The notes: generated by a model from the sequence alone, not told the origin. Positions 35,670 through 44,509 are shown, counted from the stretch's first letter. The stretch: 64,000 bases of DNA from Sphingomonas endophytica (GCF_014199415.1 NZ_JACIJN010000007.1:62001-126000); one strand, 5' to 3'. A program made the numbers and translations.

Positions 35670-36671
35670 TCAATAGTCGGCACCGATCGACAGCGCCGGC
35701 CCCGAACCGGGCCGCGCCGCGCCCGCGACACGCTGCCGCCACTCCAATGCGACCCGCAGATGCGGCGCGCCGCCGAGCGGCAGGTCGATCGTCGCCGCCG
35801 GTCCGACGTCCAGCCGGCGCGCGTCGCGTTGCGCCCCGCCCCAAAGCCCCAGTCCGATCGCGAAGGTCGTGCCGCCGCCGGTACGCACCACCCGGCGGGT
35901 GGCGCGCGCCGCACCGTCGGCATAACCCTCCAGGTCGTTGCGGAGCACCGCCCCGGCCTGCGCATAGCCGTCCAGCCGGAACCCGGCGGGCAGCGGCCGG
36001 TCGCTGACCCCGCCGACCAGCCCGAGCGCGCTTCCGCCACGCTGGTCGGCGAGGCCGATGCGGCGCTCGGCGACCAGACGAATCGGCAGCGCGGTCGAGC
36101 GCCACTCGATGCCGATCGCCGCTTCCTGCTGGGGCGTATCAAGCGCTGCCGCGATCCGCGCGACGATCGCGACACGCCCGTCGGCGGTGATCGCGCGCGC
36201 GACGCGGATGCCGGCCTGCGCGCCGCCGAGTTGCGGAGTCGCCACGCCGCCCCCTGCCCCGCTGCCCCGCACCATCGCCCAGCCGCTCGCCGACCAGCGT
36301 CGCGGGGTCGCGGCCGGGGTGATCGGGATCGCGAGCGGCATCGCGTCGATCTGCACCGCCGGCGGCCGGGCCGGATCCATGCGCGCCGCCATCGGCATCG
36401 CGACCGGCGCGCTGAGCGCGTCGGGCGAGGCGGTCGACCTGCCTCGCGACATGATCGCGCGCCTCCGCGGCTGCGGCGATGGCACCATCGGCGGCGTGCG
36501 CGGCGCATCCGCCACGACGACCGGCGGCTGCCGACGTTTGACGATCCGCCACGCGACATGGTGCACCGCGCGCACCGGCGGCCGATCGGGCCAGAGTTGC
36601 CAGGTCCGCAGCGCGATCCACGCCCCGATCACCACCACCAGAAAGCGCAGCGGCCGCCCGGTGCCGCTCAC
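35670..36671 (-). CDS. Membrane-anchored beta-rich protein coupled to the NfrB-like gene; possible NfrA C-terminal-like
   Basis: No family is securely recognised. It has 333 residues from GTG 36671, overlapping the glycosyltransferase stop (GTGA). One N-terminal hydrophobic segment (PLRFLVVVIGAWIALRTW) is followed by a proline/alanine-rich linker (to ~residue 115). The C-terminal ~200 residues have alternating strands with many aromatic-ended repeats (GLVGGVSDRPLPAGFRLDGY, FAIGLGLWGGAQ, final SIGADY), as in small outer-membrane barrels. E. coli NfrA, the partner of NfrB, has a comparable C-terminal region, so an NfrA-like role is proposed, as inference. The long TPR part of NfrA is absent. 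Confidence 0.6.
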   Translation of the reverse strand: MSGTGRPLRFLVVVIGAWIALRTWQLWPDRPPVRAVHHVAWRIVKRRQPPVVVADAPRTPPMVPSPQPRRRAIMSRGRSTASPDALSAPVAMPMAARMDPARPPAVQIDAMPLAIPITPAATPRRWSASGWAMVRGSGAGGGVATPQLGGAQAGIRVARAITADGRVAIVARIAAALDTPQQEAAIGIEWRSTALPIRLVAERRIGLADQRGGSALGLVGGVSDRPLPAGFRLDGYAQAGAVLRNDLEGYADGAARATRRVVRTGGGTTFAIGLGLWGGAQRDARRLDVGPAATIDLPLGGAPHLRVALEWRQRVAGAARPGSGPALSIGADY

Positions 36672-38029
36672 GATCCGCTCGGAAGCTGCTCGGGAAAGTG
36701 GTGCGCGGTCTTCTCCCAGCGGGGCGCGGCACCGAACAAGGTGGCGAGATAGCGTGTCAGCGCGCGGCGTGCCGCCAGCATCGCGATGTAATTGGCGACC
36801 GGCGCGCGCGGCACCGACCACCACCCCTCCTGCCACCCGTGTTCGGCGGCGGTGTGCCTCGCGCGTGCGCTCAGCCGCCAGCACAACAGCGCGGTGTTGA
36901 GCGTCAACAGCACACGAAGGCCCCGCCCGAACGGCGTCGGCGCGCTGCGCAGCACGAGATGCGCCAGCGACGCGGCACCCCAGCCGACCAGCGCAAGATA
37001 GGCCGCGACCAGCGCCGCCACGGCCAGCAGCCCCCGCCGGTCGCGCATCCGCATCCAATATTCCGCGCCATGCCGTCGCGGCCCCCAGCCGGTGCGATCC
37101 CATCCCGACAGCGCTATTCCCGCCACCCAGCGCGCCTTCTGGCGCACCGCGGTGTCGATCGTGTCGGGAAAATAGGCCCGCGTCGCGATCAGCCGGCCGC
37201 CGGCAGTCGCGCGCCAGCGCACGAAGCGCGCGGGCAGCCCCAAGGCCGCGACGCGCAGGCCGAGCTCGTAATCCTCGGTGAGACTCTGCGGCTCGAACGG
37301 CGCGCCGCTCCCGCCGTCCAGCCGATCGAGCGCGTCGCGGCGGATCGCGCACCCCACGCCGGCGAGCGGTACCGCCGCGCCCAGCGCCGAACGCACGGTG
37401 AGATCGCGCCGGTGCGATTCGGCGAATTCGTCGGCATAATGGCCGGAGACCAGTCGCCGCCGGGTGTCGACCAGCGGCACCACCGGCAATTGGACCAGCG
37501 CGACGTCGCGAAGCTGATCATCGAACACCCGCAGCTCGTCAGGGTCGACAAGATCCTCGGCATCGTGGAGCACGATCGCCGCCGTCGTTCGACCACCGGC
37601 CCGCTCGTCTTCGACCAACGCCCGCCACAATTGGTTGAGGCAGTCGGCCTTGGTGGTCGGCCCGTCCCGCGTGCCGACCACCATCCGCACGCGCCGGTCC
37701 TCGCCCGCCACGGCCGCAACCGCCGCCATCGTGCCGGGATCATTGGGATAGCAGCCGACGTAGAGGTGATAGTCGGGATGGTCGTAGCGCGTCAGCGTGG
37801 CGCGCAGCATCGCGCCGATCACCTGTTGCTCGTCCCATGCGGGTATGAACACGGCGAGCGGCAGCGGCGGCGCAGCCGGCGCGTCGGCGCGATGCGGCTC
37901 CGGCTTCCGGACGCGCCACCACACCAGATCCATCACGAGATCGTCGATCCCGCCGAGCAGGATGACGACCGCGGCGAACAGCGCCAGCTCCGCCACGACA
38001 CGATCCACCGCGCCGAGCATGCCGGTCAT
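36668..38029 (-). CDS. NfrB-like family 2 glycosyltransferase without MshEN tail
   Basis: Membrane glycosyltransferase resembling E. coli NfrB, which with NfrA forms the phage N4 adsorption/exopolysaccharide machine. It has 453 residues from the ATG at 38029, which has GGGGGA just upstream. Recognisable NfrB-like stretches are VFIPAWDEQQVIGAML, GCYPNDPGTM, GPTTKADCLNQLW, VLHDAEDLVDPDELR, QSLTEDYELGLRV and YFPDTIDTAVRQKARW (the QxxRW motif). It ends at WEKTAHHFPEQLP, where NfrB continues into a c-di-GMP-binding MshEN domain that is missing here. One N-terminal and three C-terminal membrane spans are predicted. Confidence 0.85.
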   Translation of the reverse strand: MTGMLGAVDRVVAELALFAAVVILLGGIDDLVMDLVWWRVRKPEPHRADAPAAPPLPLAVFIPAWDEQQVIGAMLRATLTRYDHPDYHLYVGCYPNDPGTMAAVAAVAGEDRRVRMVVGTRDGPTTKADCLNQLWRALVEDERAGGRTTAAIVLHDAEDLVDPDELRVFDDQLRDVALVQLPVVPLVDTRRRLVSGHYADEFAESHRRDLTVRSALGAAVPLAGVGCAIRRDALDRLDGGSGAPFEPQSLTEDYELGLRVAALGLPARFVRWRATAGGRLIATRAYFPDTIDTAVRQKARWVAGIALSGWDRTGWGPRRHGAEYWMRMRDRRGLLAVAALVAAYLALVGWGAASLAHLVLRSAPTPFGRGLRVLLTLNTALLCWRLSARARHTAAEHGWQEGWWSVPRAPVANYIAMLAARRALTRYLATLFGAAPRWEKTAHHFPEQLPSGS

Positions 38030-38206
38030 CGTCCCCCGCTTCCCATCACGTCCGCCTCTCGACCGCCGCATCGATGGCAAGACTGTGGCAGAAAAGCAAC
38101 GTCGCGAAAGAAGCGACCGGGCGTCACGAACCGTTTGGTAAATGGCGCGTTGCGGACGCGGTCCCCTTTCCCCCTTTCGGGACCGGTGCCGACCCAAGCC
38201 GGTACC

Positions 38207-38238
38207 GGCCGCGCCGTCGCGTTACTGGCGGCGCGGCC
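38207..38238 (-). terminator. Hairpin downstream of the rcnB-like gene
   Basis: GGCCGCGCC/GGCGCGGCC is a 9-bp perfect stem with a 14-base loop, 10 bases after the stop on the minus strand. The rest of the 218-bp gap (38030-38247) holds no gene I can support. Confidence 0.55.
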
Positions 38239-38247
38239 GAATCGGAG

Positions 38248-38793
38248 TCAGAAGTAGAAGCCGCGCACCACGTCCAGCACCACGCCGCGGCGCTGATCGA
38301 CGAGCAAGGCGTCGTCATAATGTCGCACCCAGCGGGCGCGCGCCGGCGCGGCGGGCAGGCGATAACGCCACGGATCGGCGATCACGTAGCGCATACCGTA
38401 ATAGGCCGGGGCGATCCGCGCACCGGTGCGGAACGACTGATAGCGGAAGGGAGCCTGCCAGCCGCCGCGGGCGTACAGGTCGCGATGGCCGCTCCGCCAG
38501 CGCTGCATGTCGGCGCGCCATTCGCGCCGGTCGCGCTGCCATTGGCGTTGCTGGCGCAGGTCGCGCCGGTCCGCGCGATAGTCACGCCGCGCATCGCGCA
38601 GGTCGGCGCGTTGCGCGCGGACGTCGCGCCAGTCGCCGCGTGCCCGTGCGCGATCGAGCTGGCGCTGCTCGTGGCGAATGTCCTGTCGATCGCGGCGCAG
38701 CTCGGCGCGCGATTGCGCGGCCGCCGGCGCGGACGCGACCACACCCGACAGCGCGGTCGCGGCGAGCAGGGCGGCGGTGACAAGATGACGCAT
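38248..38793 (-). CDS. RcnB-family periplasmic protein
   Basis: RcnB-family proteins are periplasmic and in E. coli modulate nickel/cobalt efflux; sphingomonads have many of unknown role. It has 181 residues from the ATG at 38793. The signal peptide is MRHLVTAALLAATALSGVVA. The middle (about 30-115) is an extremely charged Arg/Asp/Gln helix with RDRRD-type repeats. The family domain is at the end (WVRHYDDALLVDQRRGVVLD). No rcnA exporter is nearby, so a metal role is uncertain. Confidence 0.82.
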   Translation of the reverse strand: MRHLVTAALLAATALSGVVASAPAAAQSRAELRRDRQDIRHEQRQLDRARARGDWRDVRAQRADLRDARRDYRADRRDLRQQRQWQRDRREWRADMQRWRSGHRDLYARGGWQAPFRYQSFRTGARIAPAYYGMRYVIADPWRYRLPAAPARARWVRHYDDALLVDQRRGVVLDVVRGFYF

Positions 38794-38912
38794 CACATAT
38801 CCTCCATGACGACGACGCGACCCGTGCCGCATCGTTGTCCAGGAAGATGACGCGCCCGCGCTGAACCGACCGCGAACACGCGCGTCAGCAAAGCGACAGG
38901 ATTATCGGGGCG

Positions 38913-39380
38913 TTATTGCCCGTTACGCCCGGTCGGACCGGCACCGCCCGGCGCACCCGCGGCACCGACCGCGCCGATGTTGCCGAACAGGTCCTGGAAG
39001 AAGCCGCGCTCGCGGCCCAGCGTCGGCGTGGTCTTGCCATAAGGCTTCACGCTGACGACCTGCTCGACCCCCGACTTGCGGATCGCGCTGACGTTGCCCG
39101 CCTGATCGAAGCTGATCTGCAAGGTCAGCTGATCGCGCGGCCGCGGGGCGTTGAACGCATAATTGCGGCTGTCGCGGGCGATATAATACCAGTCGCCCTG
39201 ATTGAACTGGCTCGCGAAGCTGGGCGTGCCGAGCGTGGCGAGCACCGACTGGCGGTTGTCGACGCCCGGCTGGATCGCGTTCACCAGATCGGCATCGACG
39301 ATATAGCCCTGATGCGAGCGGAGCGGAGCACAGCCCGCGGCAAGAACGCCGGCCAGGGCGAGGAAGATCAGCGGGCGCAT
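38913..39380 (-). CDS. bamE: Outer-membrane assembly lipoprotein BamE
   Basis: Lipoprotein component of the BAM complex that inserts beta-barrels. It has 155 residues from the ATG at 39380 (MRPLIFLALAGVLAAGC), with a lipobox cysteine at residue 17. The SmpA/OmlA domain is clear: GYIVDADLVNAIQPGVDNRQ, VLATLGTPSF and DWYYIARDS. The C-terminus has a glycine/alanine-rich extension (GAVGAAGAPGGAGPTGRNG) not present in E. coli BamE. It is divergent from the cytochrome bc1 chaperone gene. Confidence 0.95.
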   Translation of the reverse strand: MRPLIFLALAGVLAAGCAPLRSHQGYIVDADLVNAIQPGVDNRQSVLATLGTPSFASQFNQGDWYYIARDSRNYAFNAPRPRDQLTLQISFDQAGNVSAIRKSGVEQVVSVKPYGKTTPTLGRERGFFQDLFGNIGAVGAAGAPGGAGPTGRNGQ

Positions 39381-39497
39381 CGATACTCCGGTCACAGGCG
39401 CGCGTGGACTTTGCGGCCGTCCGCCTCAATATGCCCGACGGCGCGGCGAAACAAGCGCGTGCCCGCAACGGATCGCGCGCAACGGTAAAGGGATGAT

Positions 39498-40010
39498 GTG
39501 GTGGGCTGGTTGACGAAGGTGCTGGGACGACGCGACCGGGATGCCGCGCTGCCGCTGTACGATGCGGTGGTCGCACGGGCGCGGGCGCCGCATTGGTATC
39601 TGGAGGGGGCAGTCCCCGACACGCTCGACGGGCGGTTCGACATGGTCGCGGCGGTGCTGGCGATGGTGCTGCTGCGGCTGGAGGACGACCCGCATGGCGC
39701 GGAGCCGATCGCGCAACTGACCGAGCGCTTCGTCGACGACATGGACGCGCAGGTCCGTCAGATTGGGTTCGGCGACATGGTGGTCGGCAAGCATGTCGGG
39801 AAGATGATGGGGATGCTCGGCGGGCGGCTCGGCGCGTATCGGGACGGACTGGCGGAAGGTGTGCTCGACGCCGCGCTGGTCCGCAACCTGTATCGCGGCA
39901 TCGCTCCCGATCCGGCGGCGATCGCGCATGTGCGCACCGGGTTGATCGCGCTCCGGACGTCGCTGGCCGACGTACCGCTGCCGCAGTTGATGGAAGGACG
40001 ATGGGCATGA
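39498..40010 (+). CDS. Ubiquinol-cytochrome c chaperone family protein
   Basis: Ubiq_cyt_C_chap (CBP3-like) protein, helping assemble the cytochrome bc1 complex, a hallmark of alphaproteobacteria and mitochondria. It has 170 residues. The conserved segments are DGRFDMVAAVLAMVLLRLE, LTERFVDDMDAQVRQIGFGD and VGKHVGKMMGMLGGRLGAY. The start is GTG 39498 or the next GTG at 39501. It overlaps the YceD gene by 4 bases (ATGA). Confidence 0.92.
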   Translation: MVGWLTKVLGRRDRDAALPLYDAVVARARAPHWYLEGAVPDTLDGRFDMVAAVLAMVLLRLEDDPHGAEPIAQLTERFVDDMDAQVRQIGFGDMVVGKHVGKMMGMLGGRLGAYRDGLAEGVLDAALVRNLYRGIAPDPAAIAHVRTGLIALRTSLADVPLPQLMEGRWA

Positions 40011-40537
40011 CGACGGAATTCTCACGGGTCGAGCGGCTCGACACGATCGGCGGCGAGGAGCGTCAGGTGACGATCGAGGCAGACGCCGGGGAGCGCGCCG
40101 CGCTCGCCCGGCGGTTCGGACTGGTGTCGCTCGACCGACTGACCGCCACCTTTGCGATCCGGCGCGACGCAGCGGCGATCATCGCGCGCGGCCAGGTCAG
40201 CGCTTCGGCGGTGCAGAGCTGCACGGTTACCGGCAATCCACTGCCCGCCAGCGTCAAGGAAGACGTGACGCTGCGCTTCGTCGAGTCCGCGAGCGCAAGC
40301 GGCGGCGAAGATGAGGTCGAACTATCCCAGGATGCGCTCGACACGATCGAGATCGAGGGCGGGGGCGTCGATCTCGGCGAGGCGGCGGCGGAGACGATGG
40401 CGCTCGCGCTCGATCCGTTTCCGCGCAGCCCCGATGCCGCCGCCGTGCTGAAAGAGGCGGGGGTGATCAGTGAGGAGGAAGCCGGCGCGTTCGGGGCGCT
40501 CGCCGGGCTGAAGGCGAAGCTGGAAGGAAAGGCGTGA
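40007..40537 (+). CDS. DUF177 (YceD) family protein
   Basis: YceD/DUF177 proteins are linked to ribosomal RNA metabolism in plants and bacteria. In most bacteria the gene precedes rpmF, which is absent here. It has 176 residues. ATG 40007 is chosen because it forms the ATGA overlap with the upstream stop and has GGAAGGA 9 bases before; ATG 40001 adds two residues. VSASAVQSCTVTGNPLPASV is the typical core, with one cysteine instead of a CxxC pair. The acidic C-terminal half (DVDLGEAAAETMALALDPFPR-like) is family-typical. Confidence 0.88.
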   Translation: MTTEFSRVERLDTIGGEERQVTIEADAGERAALARRFGLVSLDRLTATFAIRRDAAAIIARGQVSASAVQSCTVTGNPLPASVKEDVTLRFVESASASGGEDEVELSQDALDTIEIEGGGVDLGEAAAETMALALDPFPRSPDAAAVLKEAGVISEEEAGAFGALAGLKAKLEGKA

Positions 40538-40543
40538 ACGCGC

Positions 40544-41227
40544 TCAGTGATTGAGCACGTTGATCGCTTCATGGACGCGCGCCTCGGCCTCGGCGCGCGG
40601 CAGCCCCGGGGGGATCGGCTCGCCGATACGAATCGTGACGATGCCGGGGCGCTTGGCGCCCTTTTTGGGCAGCAATCGCCCGCTGTCGAGTGCGATCGGC
40701 ACGACCGGCAACGCCAGCGCCTTATAAAGGCCCGCAAATCCCGAGCGCAGCGGCGGCGACTCGCCGTGCGGCACACGCGTCCCCTCGGCATAGACGACCA
40801 CCGACCGCCCGGTCGCGCGCACCGCCGCGGCCTCTCTCATCATCGCGCGCAGCGCGTTGGCGGACGCCTCGCGATCAACGACGATCGCGCCATATTGCAC
40901 CGCGCACCAGCCCCATAACGGAATGCGCATCAGCTCGCGCTTGAGCACCATCGCCGGCGAGCCGAGGATCAGTTGCAGCTCCAGCGTCTCGTACATCGCC
41001 TCGTGCTTGGCGACGTAGAGGAACTGCCCGACTGGCACCTCACCCTCCACCCGCGCGCGGATGCCCAGAATCCATCGCATCAGCACGCGGTGCAGCCGCG
41101 ACCAGCGATCGGCGTGCGCGATTACCACGCGCTGTCCGAACAGCGCCGCGATCGGCGTGGTCACCACGATCGGCACCGAGGCGGCGTAGAAGATCGCGCG
41201 GAAGATGATCGTGCGCAGCCAGTTCAT
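40544..41227 (-). CDS. plsC: 1-acyl-sn-glycerol-3-phosphate acyltransferase
   Basis: PlsC-family enzyme adding the second acyl chain to make phosphatidic acid. It has 227 residues from the ATG at 41227 (MNWLRTIIFRAIFYAAS), with an N-terminal membrane anchor. The HX4(D/E) acyltransferase motif is AKHEAMYETL and the substrate-binding block is VVYAEGTRVPHGE. HX4E rather than HX4D is an acceptable variant. It is last in the ftsE-ftsX-YdcF-plsC run, each gene joined by an ATGA overlap. Confidence 0.93.
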   Translation of the reverse strand: MNWLRTIIFRAIFYAASVPIVVTTPIAALFGQRVVIAHADRWSRLHRVLMRWILGIRARVEGEVPVGQFLYVAKHEAMYETLELQLILGSPAMVLKRELMRIPLWGWCAVQYGAIVVDREASANALRAMMREAAAVRATGRSVVVYAEGTRVPHGESPPLRSGFAGLYKALALPVVPIALDSGRLLPKKGAKRPGIVTIRIGEPIPPGLPRAEAEARVHEAINVLNH

Positions 41228-41760
41228 CTCAGTCGCTCCCCCCACAACACCAACCGGCGCAGCAGCAGCTTGTTGTATTCGTTAAAGGCCTGCGTCAGCG
41301 TCGGCTGCGCCTCGACCCCGTCGACCAGCACCGACACCTCATCGCCGAGCGCGGGCCCCAGCTCGAGCGCCGCACGCCGCGCGTGCCAGTTCGACGTCAC
41401 CAGCCGGATCGAGCGATAGCCGCGCGCGCGCACCCAGGCGGCGGTCTCCTCGGCATTGCTGCGCGTATCGACCGCCTCGGCGCCGAGATCGACGCAGCAG
41501 GCGATCGTCGCGGCATGGCCCGCGACCCGCGCCAGATCGGCGCGCGTCACCCCCGGCGCGGTGCCGGTCACCAGCATCCGCCGCGCACGGCCATGTTCGA
41601 GCAGGTCGAGCCCGCGCGCGATCCGCCCCGCCGCGCCGGTCGGGACGACGATCCCGTCGGTGCGCGCCCCGGGATCGGCGGGTTTCGGCAAGGCCAGCAT
41701 GAACAGCGCGAAACCCAGCATCCACAGCAGCAACGCCAGCGCGACGATCCGCCGGATCAT
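41224..41760 (-). CDS. YdcF/SanA-like DUF218 envelope protein
   Basis: DUF218 proteins (ElyC, SanA, YdcF) are envelope proteins linked to peptidoglycan and polyisoprenyl lipid metabolism. It has 178 residues from the ATG at 41760. One N-terminal membrane helix (RRIVALALLLWMLGFALFML) precedes the Rossmann-like domain with DGIVVPTGAAGRIARGLDLL, RMLVTGTAPGVTR, DTRSNAEETAAW and IRLVTSNWHARRA. It is translationally coupled to ftsX upstream and plsC downstream. Confidence 0.88.
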   Translation of the reverse strand: MIRRIVALALLLWMLGFALFMLALPKPADPGARTDGIVVPTGAAGRIARGLDLLEHGRARRMLVTGTAPGVTRADLARVAGHAATIACCVDLGAEAVDTRSNAEETAAWVRARGYRSIRLVTSNWHARRAALELGPALGDEVSVLVDGVEAQPTLTQAFNEYNKLLLRRLVLWGERLR

Positions 41761-42629
41761 GCCAGCCGCCCCAGTGCGCGGCGCACCGCCGCGTAAGCGA
41801 CCAGCGCCGCCAGCGCGACGACCATGACCGGCAGCGTCACCGCCGCAATCCACCCCGGTCGTCCCAGCATCATGCCCCCCAACAGCTGCGATCCGGTGCC
41901 CGCATTCGCCTCGCCGAGCAAGACGATCACCCCCCATGCCAGCGGCGCGCCGATCGCGGCGGCGAGCGCCGCGTCGCGCGCCATCCGCCGGCAGAACAGC
42001 ATCGCGATCTGGCCGTCGGTGGCGCCGAGCCGGTGCATCACCTCGATCGTCAGCTGGTGCGCGGCAAGCCCGGCGCGGGTCGACAGCAGCACCATCGCGA
42101 TGCTCGCCGCGATCATCAGCGCGACGATCGCCGCCGCGAGCAGCATCATCATCCGCAGCAGCGTATCGGTGCCCGCAAGCGCGGCGCCATGCGCGTCGAG
42201 CTGCGCCGCGGGATCGACCGCCGCCACGATCCGGCGGACCTCGGCGACGGCGTCGCGCCCGGGTGCGACGGTCACGTCGATCAGCGTCGGCACCGGCAGG
42301 TCCGCCTCGGTCGCGGCGCTCCCCAGCCACGGCCCGAGCAGGTCCGCGACCGCCGCGCGCGACACCGGCACGACGTGCACGACCGCGGGCGAGCGGCGCA
42401 GCGCGGCGACCGTCTGCGCGGCGCGGCGCGCGCGGGTGTCGGCATCGGGTGCAACGATCTGCACCGTCACCTGCCCCGCCAGCGTTGCGCCCAGCGCGCG
42501 GCTCGCCGTCGCGGTCGCGATCCCGCCGGCGGTCGCCAGCACCGCGAGGAAGATCATCACCGCCAGCACCCCGGCCATCGTCCAGCCGTCGCGCGCGGTA
42601 TCGAGCAGGCGGGCGGTGGCGGCGATCAT
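41757..42629 (-). CDS. ftsX: Cell-division ABC transporter permease FtsX
   Basis: Membrane partner of FtsE, coupling divisome state to peptidoglycan hydrolase activation. It has 290 residues from the ATG at 42629. The N-terminal span (VLAVMIFLAVLATAGGIA) is followed by a periplasmic loop of about 110 residues and three C-terminal spans, with MLLSTR-like and EVMHRLGATDGQIAMLF motifs. Sequence conservation is weak, as usual for FtsX, but the overlap with ftsE is decisive. Confidence 0.92.
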   Translation of the reverse strand: MIAATARLLDTARDGWTMAGVLAVMIFLAVLATAGGIATATASRALGATLAGQVTVQIVAPDADTRARRAAQTVAALRRSPAVVHVVPVSRAAVADLLGPWLGSAATEADLPVPTLIDVTVAPGRDAVAEVRRIVAAVDPAAQLDAHGAALAGTDTLLRMMMLLAAAIVALMIAASIAMVLLSTRAGLAAHQLTIEVMHRLGATDGQIAMLFCRRMARDAALAAAIGAPLAWGVIVLLGEANAGTGSQLLGGMMLGRPGWIAAVTLPVMVVALAALVAYAAVRRALGRLA

Positions 42630-43333
42630 GCGCGCTCGCGCCGCGGCGGCACGCGCAGACCGCCGGTCGGGTCGGTCAGCCGTCCGCCGGCGATCCGCAT
42701 CATCTGCGCCGACGGCACGCGCGACAGCAGGTGCAGGTCGTGCGTCGCGACCACCACCGTCGTCCCGAGCTGGTTGAGCGAGGCGAACAACTGGATCAGC
42801 CGGTCGGCCATCGCATCGTCGACATTCCCGGTCGGCTCGTCCGCGAGCAGGATGTCGGGTCGCGCCACCACCGCGCGCGCGATCGCGACCCGCTGCTGCT
42901 CGCCCCCCGACAGCGTCTCCGGCTTTGCCTCGGCGCGGTGCGCTAGCCCGACCCATGCCAGCATCTCGCCGACCGCCTCGCGGATCTCGTCGTCGTGCTG
43001 CGCGGCGATCCGCAGCGGCAGGGCGATATTGTCCGCGACCGACAGGTGCGCGATCAGCCGAAAATCCTGGTAGACCATCCCGATCCGCCGCCGCAGCAGC
43101 GGCATCCGCGCTTTGGGCGTGGCGGCGACATCGGTGCCGAACAGCCGGATCGCCCCGCGGCTGGGCCGTTGCGCCAGGTGCAGCAGGCGCAACAGCGAGG
43201 TTTTCCCCGCCCCGCTCGCCCCCGTCAGGAAATAGAAGGCGCCCGGAACGAACGAGAAGCTGACGTCGCGCAACACCTCTTCGCCATGGCCATAGCGAAG
43301 CCCCACATTCTCGAACTGCACGATCGCCGCCAT
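42626..43333 (-). CDS. ftsE: Cell-division ABC transporter ATP-binding protein FtsE
   Basis: ATPase of the FtsEX complex. It has 235 residues from the ATG at 43333 (MAAIVQFENVGLRYG). It has Walker A GASGAGKTS near 38-46, Q-loop YQDFRL, signature LSGGEQQRVAIARA, Walker B LLADEPTGNVD and H-loop ATHD. The product is slightly longer than E. coli FtsE at the C-terminus (RVPPRRERA). An earlier in-frame codon at 43375 lacks conservation. It heads the ftsE-ftsX-DUF218-plsC operon and is divergent from the zinc-ribbon gene. Confidence 0.96.
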   Translation of the reverse strand: MAAIVQFENVGLRYGHGEEVLRDVSFSFVPGAFYFLTGASGAGKTSLLRLLHLAQRPSRGAIRLFGTDVAATPKARMPLLRRRIGMVYQDFRLIAHLSVADNIALPLRIAAQHDDEIREAVGEMLAWVGLAHRAEAKPETLSGGEQQRVAIARAVVARPDILLADEPTGNVDDAMADRLIQLFASLNQLGTTVVVATHDLHLLSRVPSAQMMRIAGGRLTDPTGGLRVPPRRERA

Positions 43334-43448
43334 CGGCCACCGCCTTTGCACGCGGTGCGCGGCGGCTTCAAGCATGGCGACTCCTGCTTGCGTTACGGAG
43401 CGCGCGCGTGCTTAGATTCGGCTCGTCCGTCCTCCCGGTGCCGCGCCT

Positions 43449-44207
43449 ATGATCCTCGATTGTCCCGAATGTCGCGCCCGCTATCTGGTGCCGGACGACG
43501 CCATCGCCCCGCCGGGGCGAACGGTGCGCTGCGCCAATTGCGGCCATAGCTGGTATCAGGACGTCAGCTACGCCGACGAGCCCGAAGAGGCCGAGCTTCC
43601 CGCGCCGGTCGAAGAGGCCGTCCCGCCCGTCGCGGCCATCCCGGCGCCGGTCGCGGCGGAGACGCCGCCTGCCCCGCCGCCCGGCCTGCCGTTGCAGGCG
43701 CCGCCTTCAGCGGCGCCCGAGCCGCCGGAGCCGGCGCGCTACGACGCCTTCGCGCATCGTCCGCCGTTCCGGACGCCCGTGCGCGGCAGCGGCCGGATTC
43801 GCACGATCGCCAGCCTCGCCGCGGGGCTGTTGATGCTCGCGGCGGTCGCGGTGATCCTGTGGACGACCGCGCCGGGGCTCGCGCAGCAGATCGGCCTGTC
43901 GATCGGCCCGGCGGAATTGCCGCTGCGGATCGCCGACAATCCGATCGAGCGTCGCAAGATGGCGAACGGATCGGAGCTGTTCGCGGTCAGCGGCCGCATC
44001 ACCAACCCGTCCTCGACCCGGCAGCGCATCCCCGACATCCGCGCCGACCTGCGCGATTCGCAGAACCGGATCGTCTTCAGCTGGACGATCACGCCACAGC
44101 AGCGCACCCTGCTGCCCGGTGGCGCGATCGACTTCAATTCGGCGCAGGTCGACGTCCCCGCCAGCTCGAAGCGGCTGGATCTCAGCTTCGTCGGCGAGGC
44201 GAGCTGA
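43449..44207 (+). CDS. MJ0042-type zinc-ribbon membrane protein
   Basis: 252 residues with an N-terminal MJ0042/PF13719 zinc ribbon (C5, C8, C28, C31: CPEC...CANC). A proline/alanine-rich linker (~45-100) is followed by one membrane helix ([18 protein letters not shown], ~residues 119-136) and a C-terminal extracytoplasmic domain ([20 protein letters not shown]). This zinc ribbon-TM-DUF3426-like layout is common and uncharacterised in alphaproteobacteria. Its location next to ftsEX is typical of sphingomonads. Its function is unknown; a regulatory or assembly role in the envelope is possible. Confidence 0.88.
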   Translation: MILDCPECRARYLVPDDAIAPPGRTVRCANCGHSWYQDVSYADEPEEAELPAPVEEAVPPVAAIPAPVAAETPPAPPPGLPLQAPPSAAPEPPEPARYDAFAHRPPFRTPVRGSGRIRTIASLAAGLLMLAAVAVILWTTAPGLAQQIGLSIGPAELPLRIADNPIERRKMANGSELFAVSGRITNPSSTRQRIPDIRADLRDSQNRIVFSWTITPQQRTLLPGGAIDFNSAQVDVPASSKRLDLSFVGEAS

Positions 44208-44227
44208 GCGGAAAGTGAGAAAGGCCG

Positions 44228-44256
44228 TTGCCAGCACCGATCGGCTTTGCTAGGGG
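44228..44256 (+). promoter_or_regulatory. Probable sigma-70 promoter of tRNA-Leu
   Basis: TTGCCA (-35, 44228-44233) and TAGGGG (-10, 44251-44256) are separated by 17 bases, 44 bases before the mature tRNA. Confidence 0.45.
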
Positions 44257-44299
44257 CGCTCGCCTACCAGACGCCGGGGCTGCCCGGTGGACAACACGT

Positions 44300-44386
44300 G
44301 CGGTCGTGGCGGAATTGGTAGACGCGCAACGTTGAGGTCGTTGTGTCCGAAAGGACGTGGAAGTTCGAGTCTTCTCGACCGCACCA
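44300..44386 (+). tRNA. tRNA-Leu (anticodon GAG)
   Basis: Class II tRNA of 87 bases including an encoded CCA. The acceptor stem is GCGGTCG/CGACCGC with discriminator A. The anticodon stem CAACG/CGTTG encloses TTGAGGT, so the anticodon is GAG at 44334-44336. A long variable arm (TGTCCGAAAGGACGT) and GTTCGAGTC in the T loop complete the cloverleaf. Confidence 0.97.
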
Positions 44387-44449
44387 GTTTTCCTGAAAGT
44401 TCAGAAGCAAAGCACCGAGGGGCGCTCCCGCCCGCGGTTTTGCGCGGTT

Positions 44450-44480
44450 TTGCTTGCTTTCCGACCACTGTTCCTATAAT
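44450..44480 (+). promoter_or_regulatory. Promoter of the toxin gene with perfect -10
   Basis: TATAAT at 44475-44480 is a perfect -10 hexamer, unusual in this GC-rich genome. TTGCTT copies at 44450 or 44454 could serve as -35 with 19- or 15-base spacing. The start of the toxin gene lies 29 bases after the -10. Confidence 0.45.
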
Positions 44481-44509
44481 GTTCCCGCCATTCGGCAGGG
44501 GAGAACGGA

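Noticed and set aside
34715..36559. A 614-codon frame that would extend the TSUP permease upstream
   Set aside because: The added ~310 residues are Arg/Ser-rich shadow of the neighbouring beta-rich protein gene; the permease proper starts at 35629.
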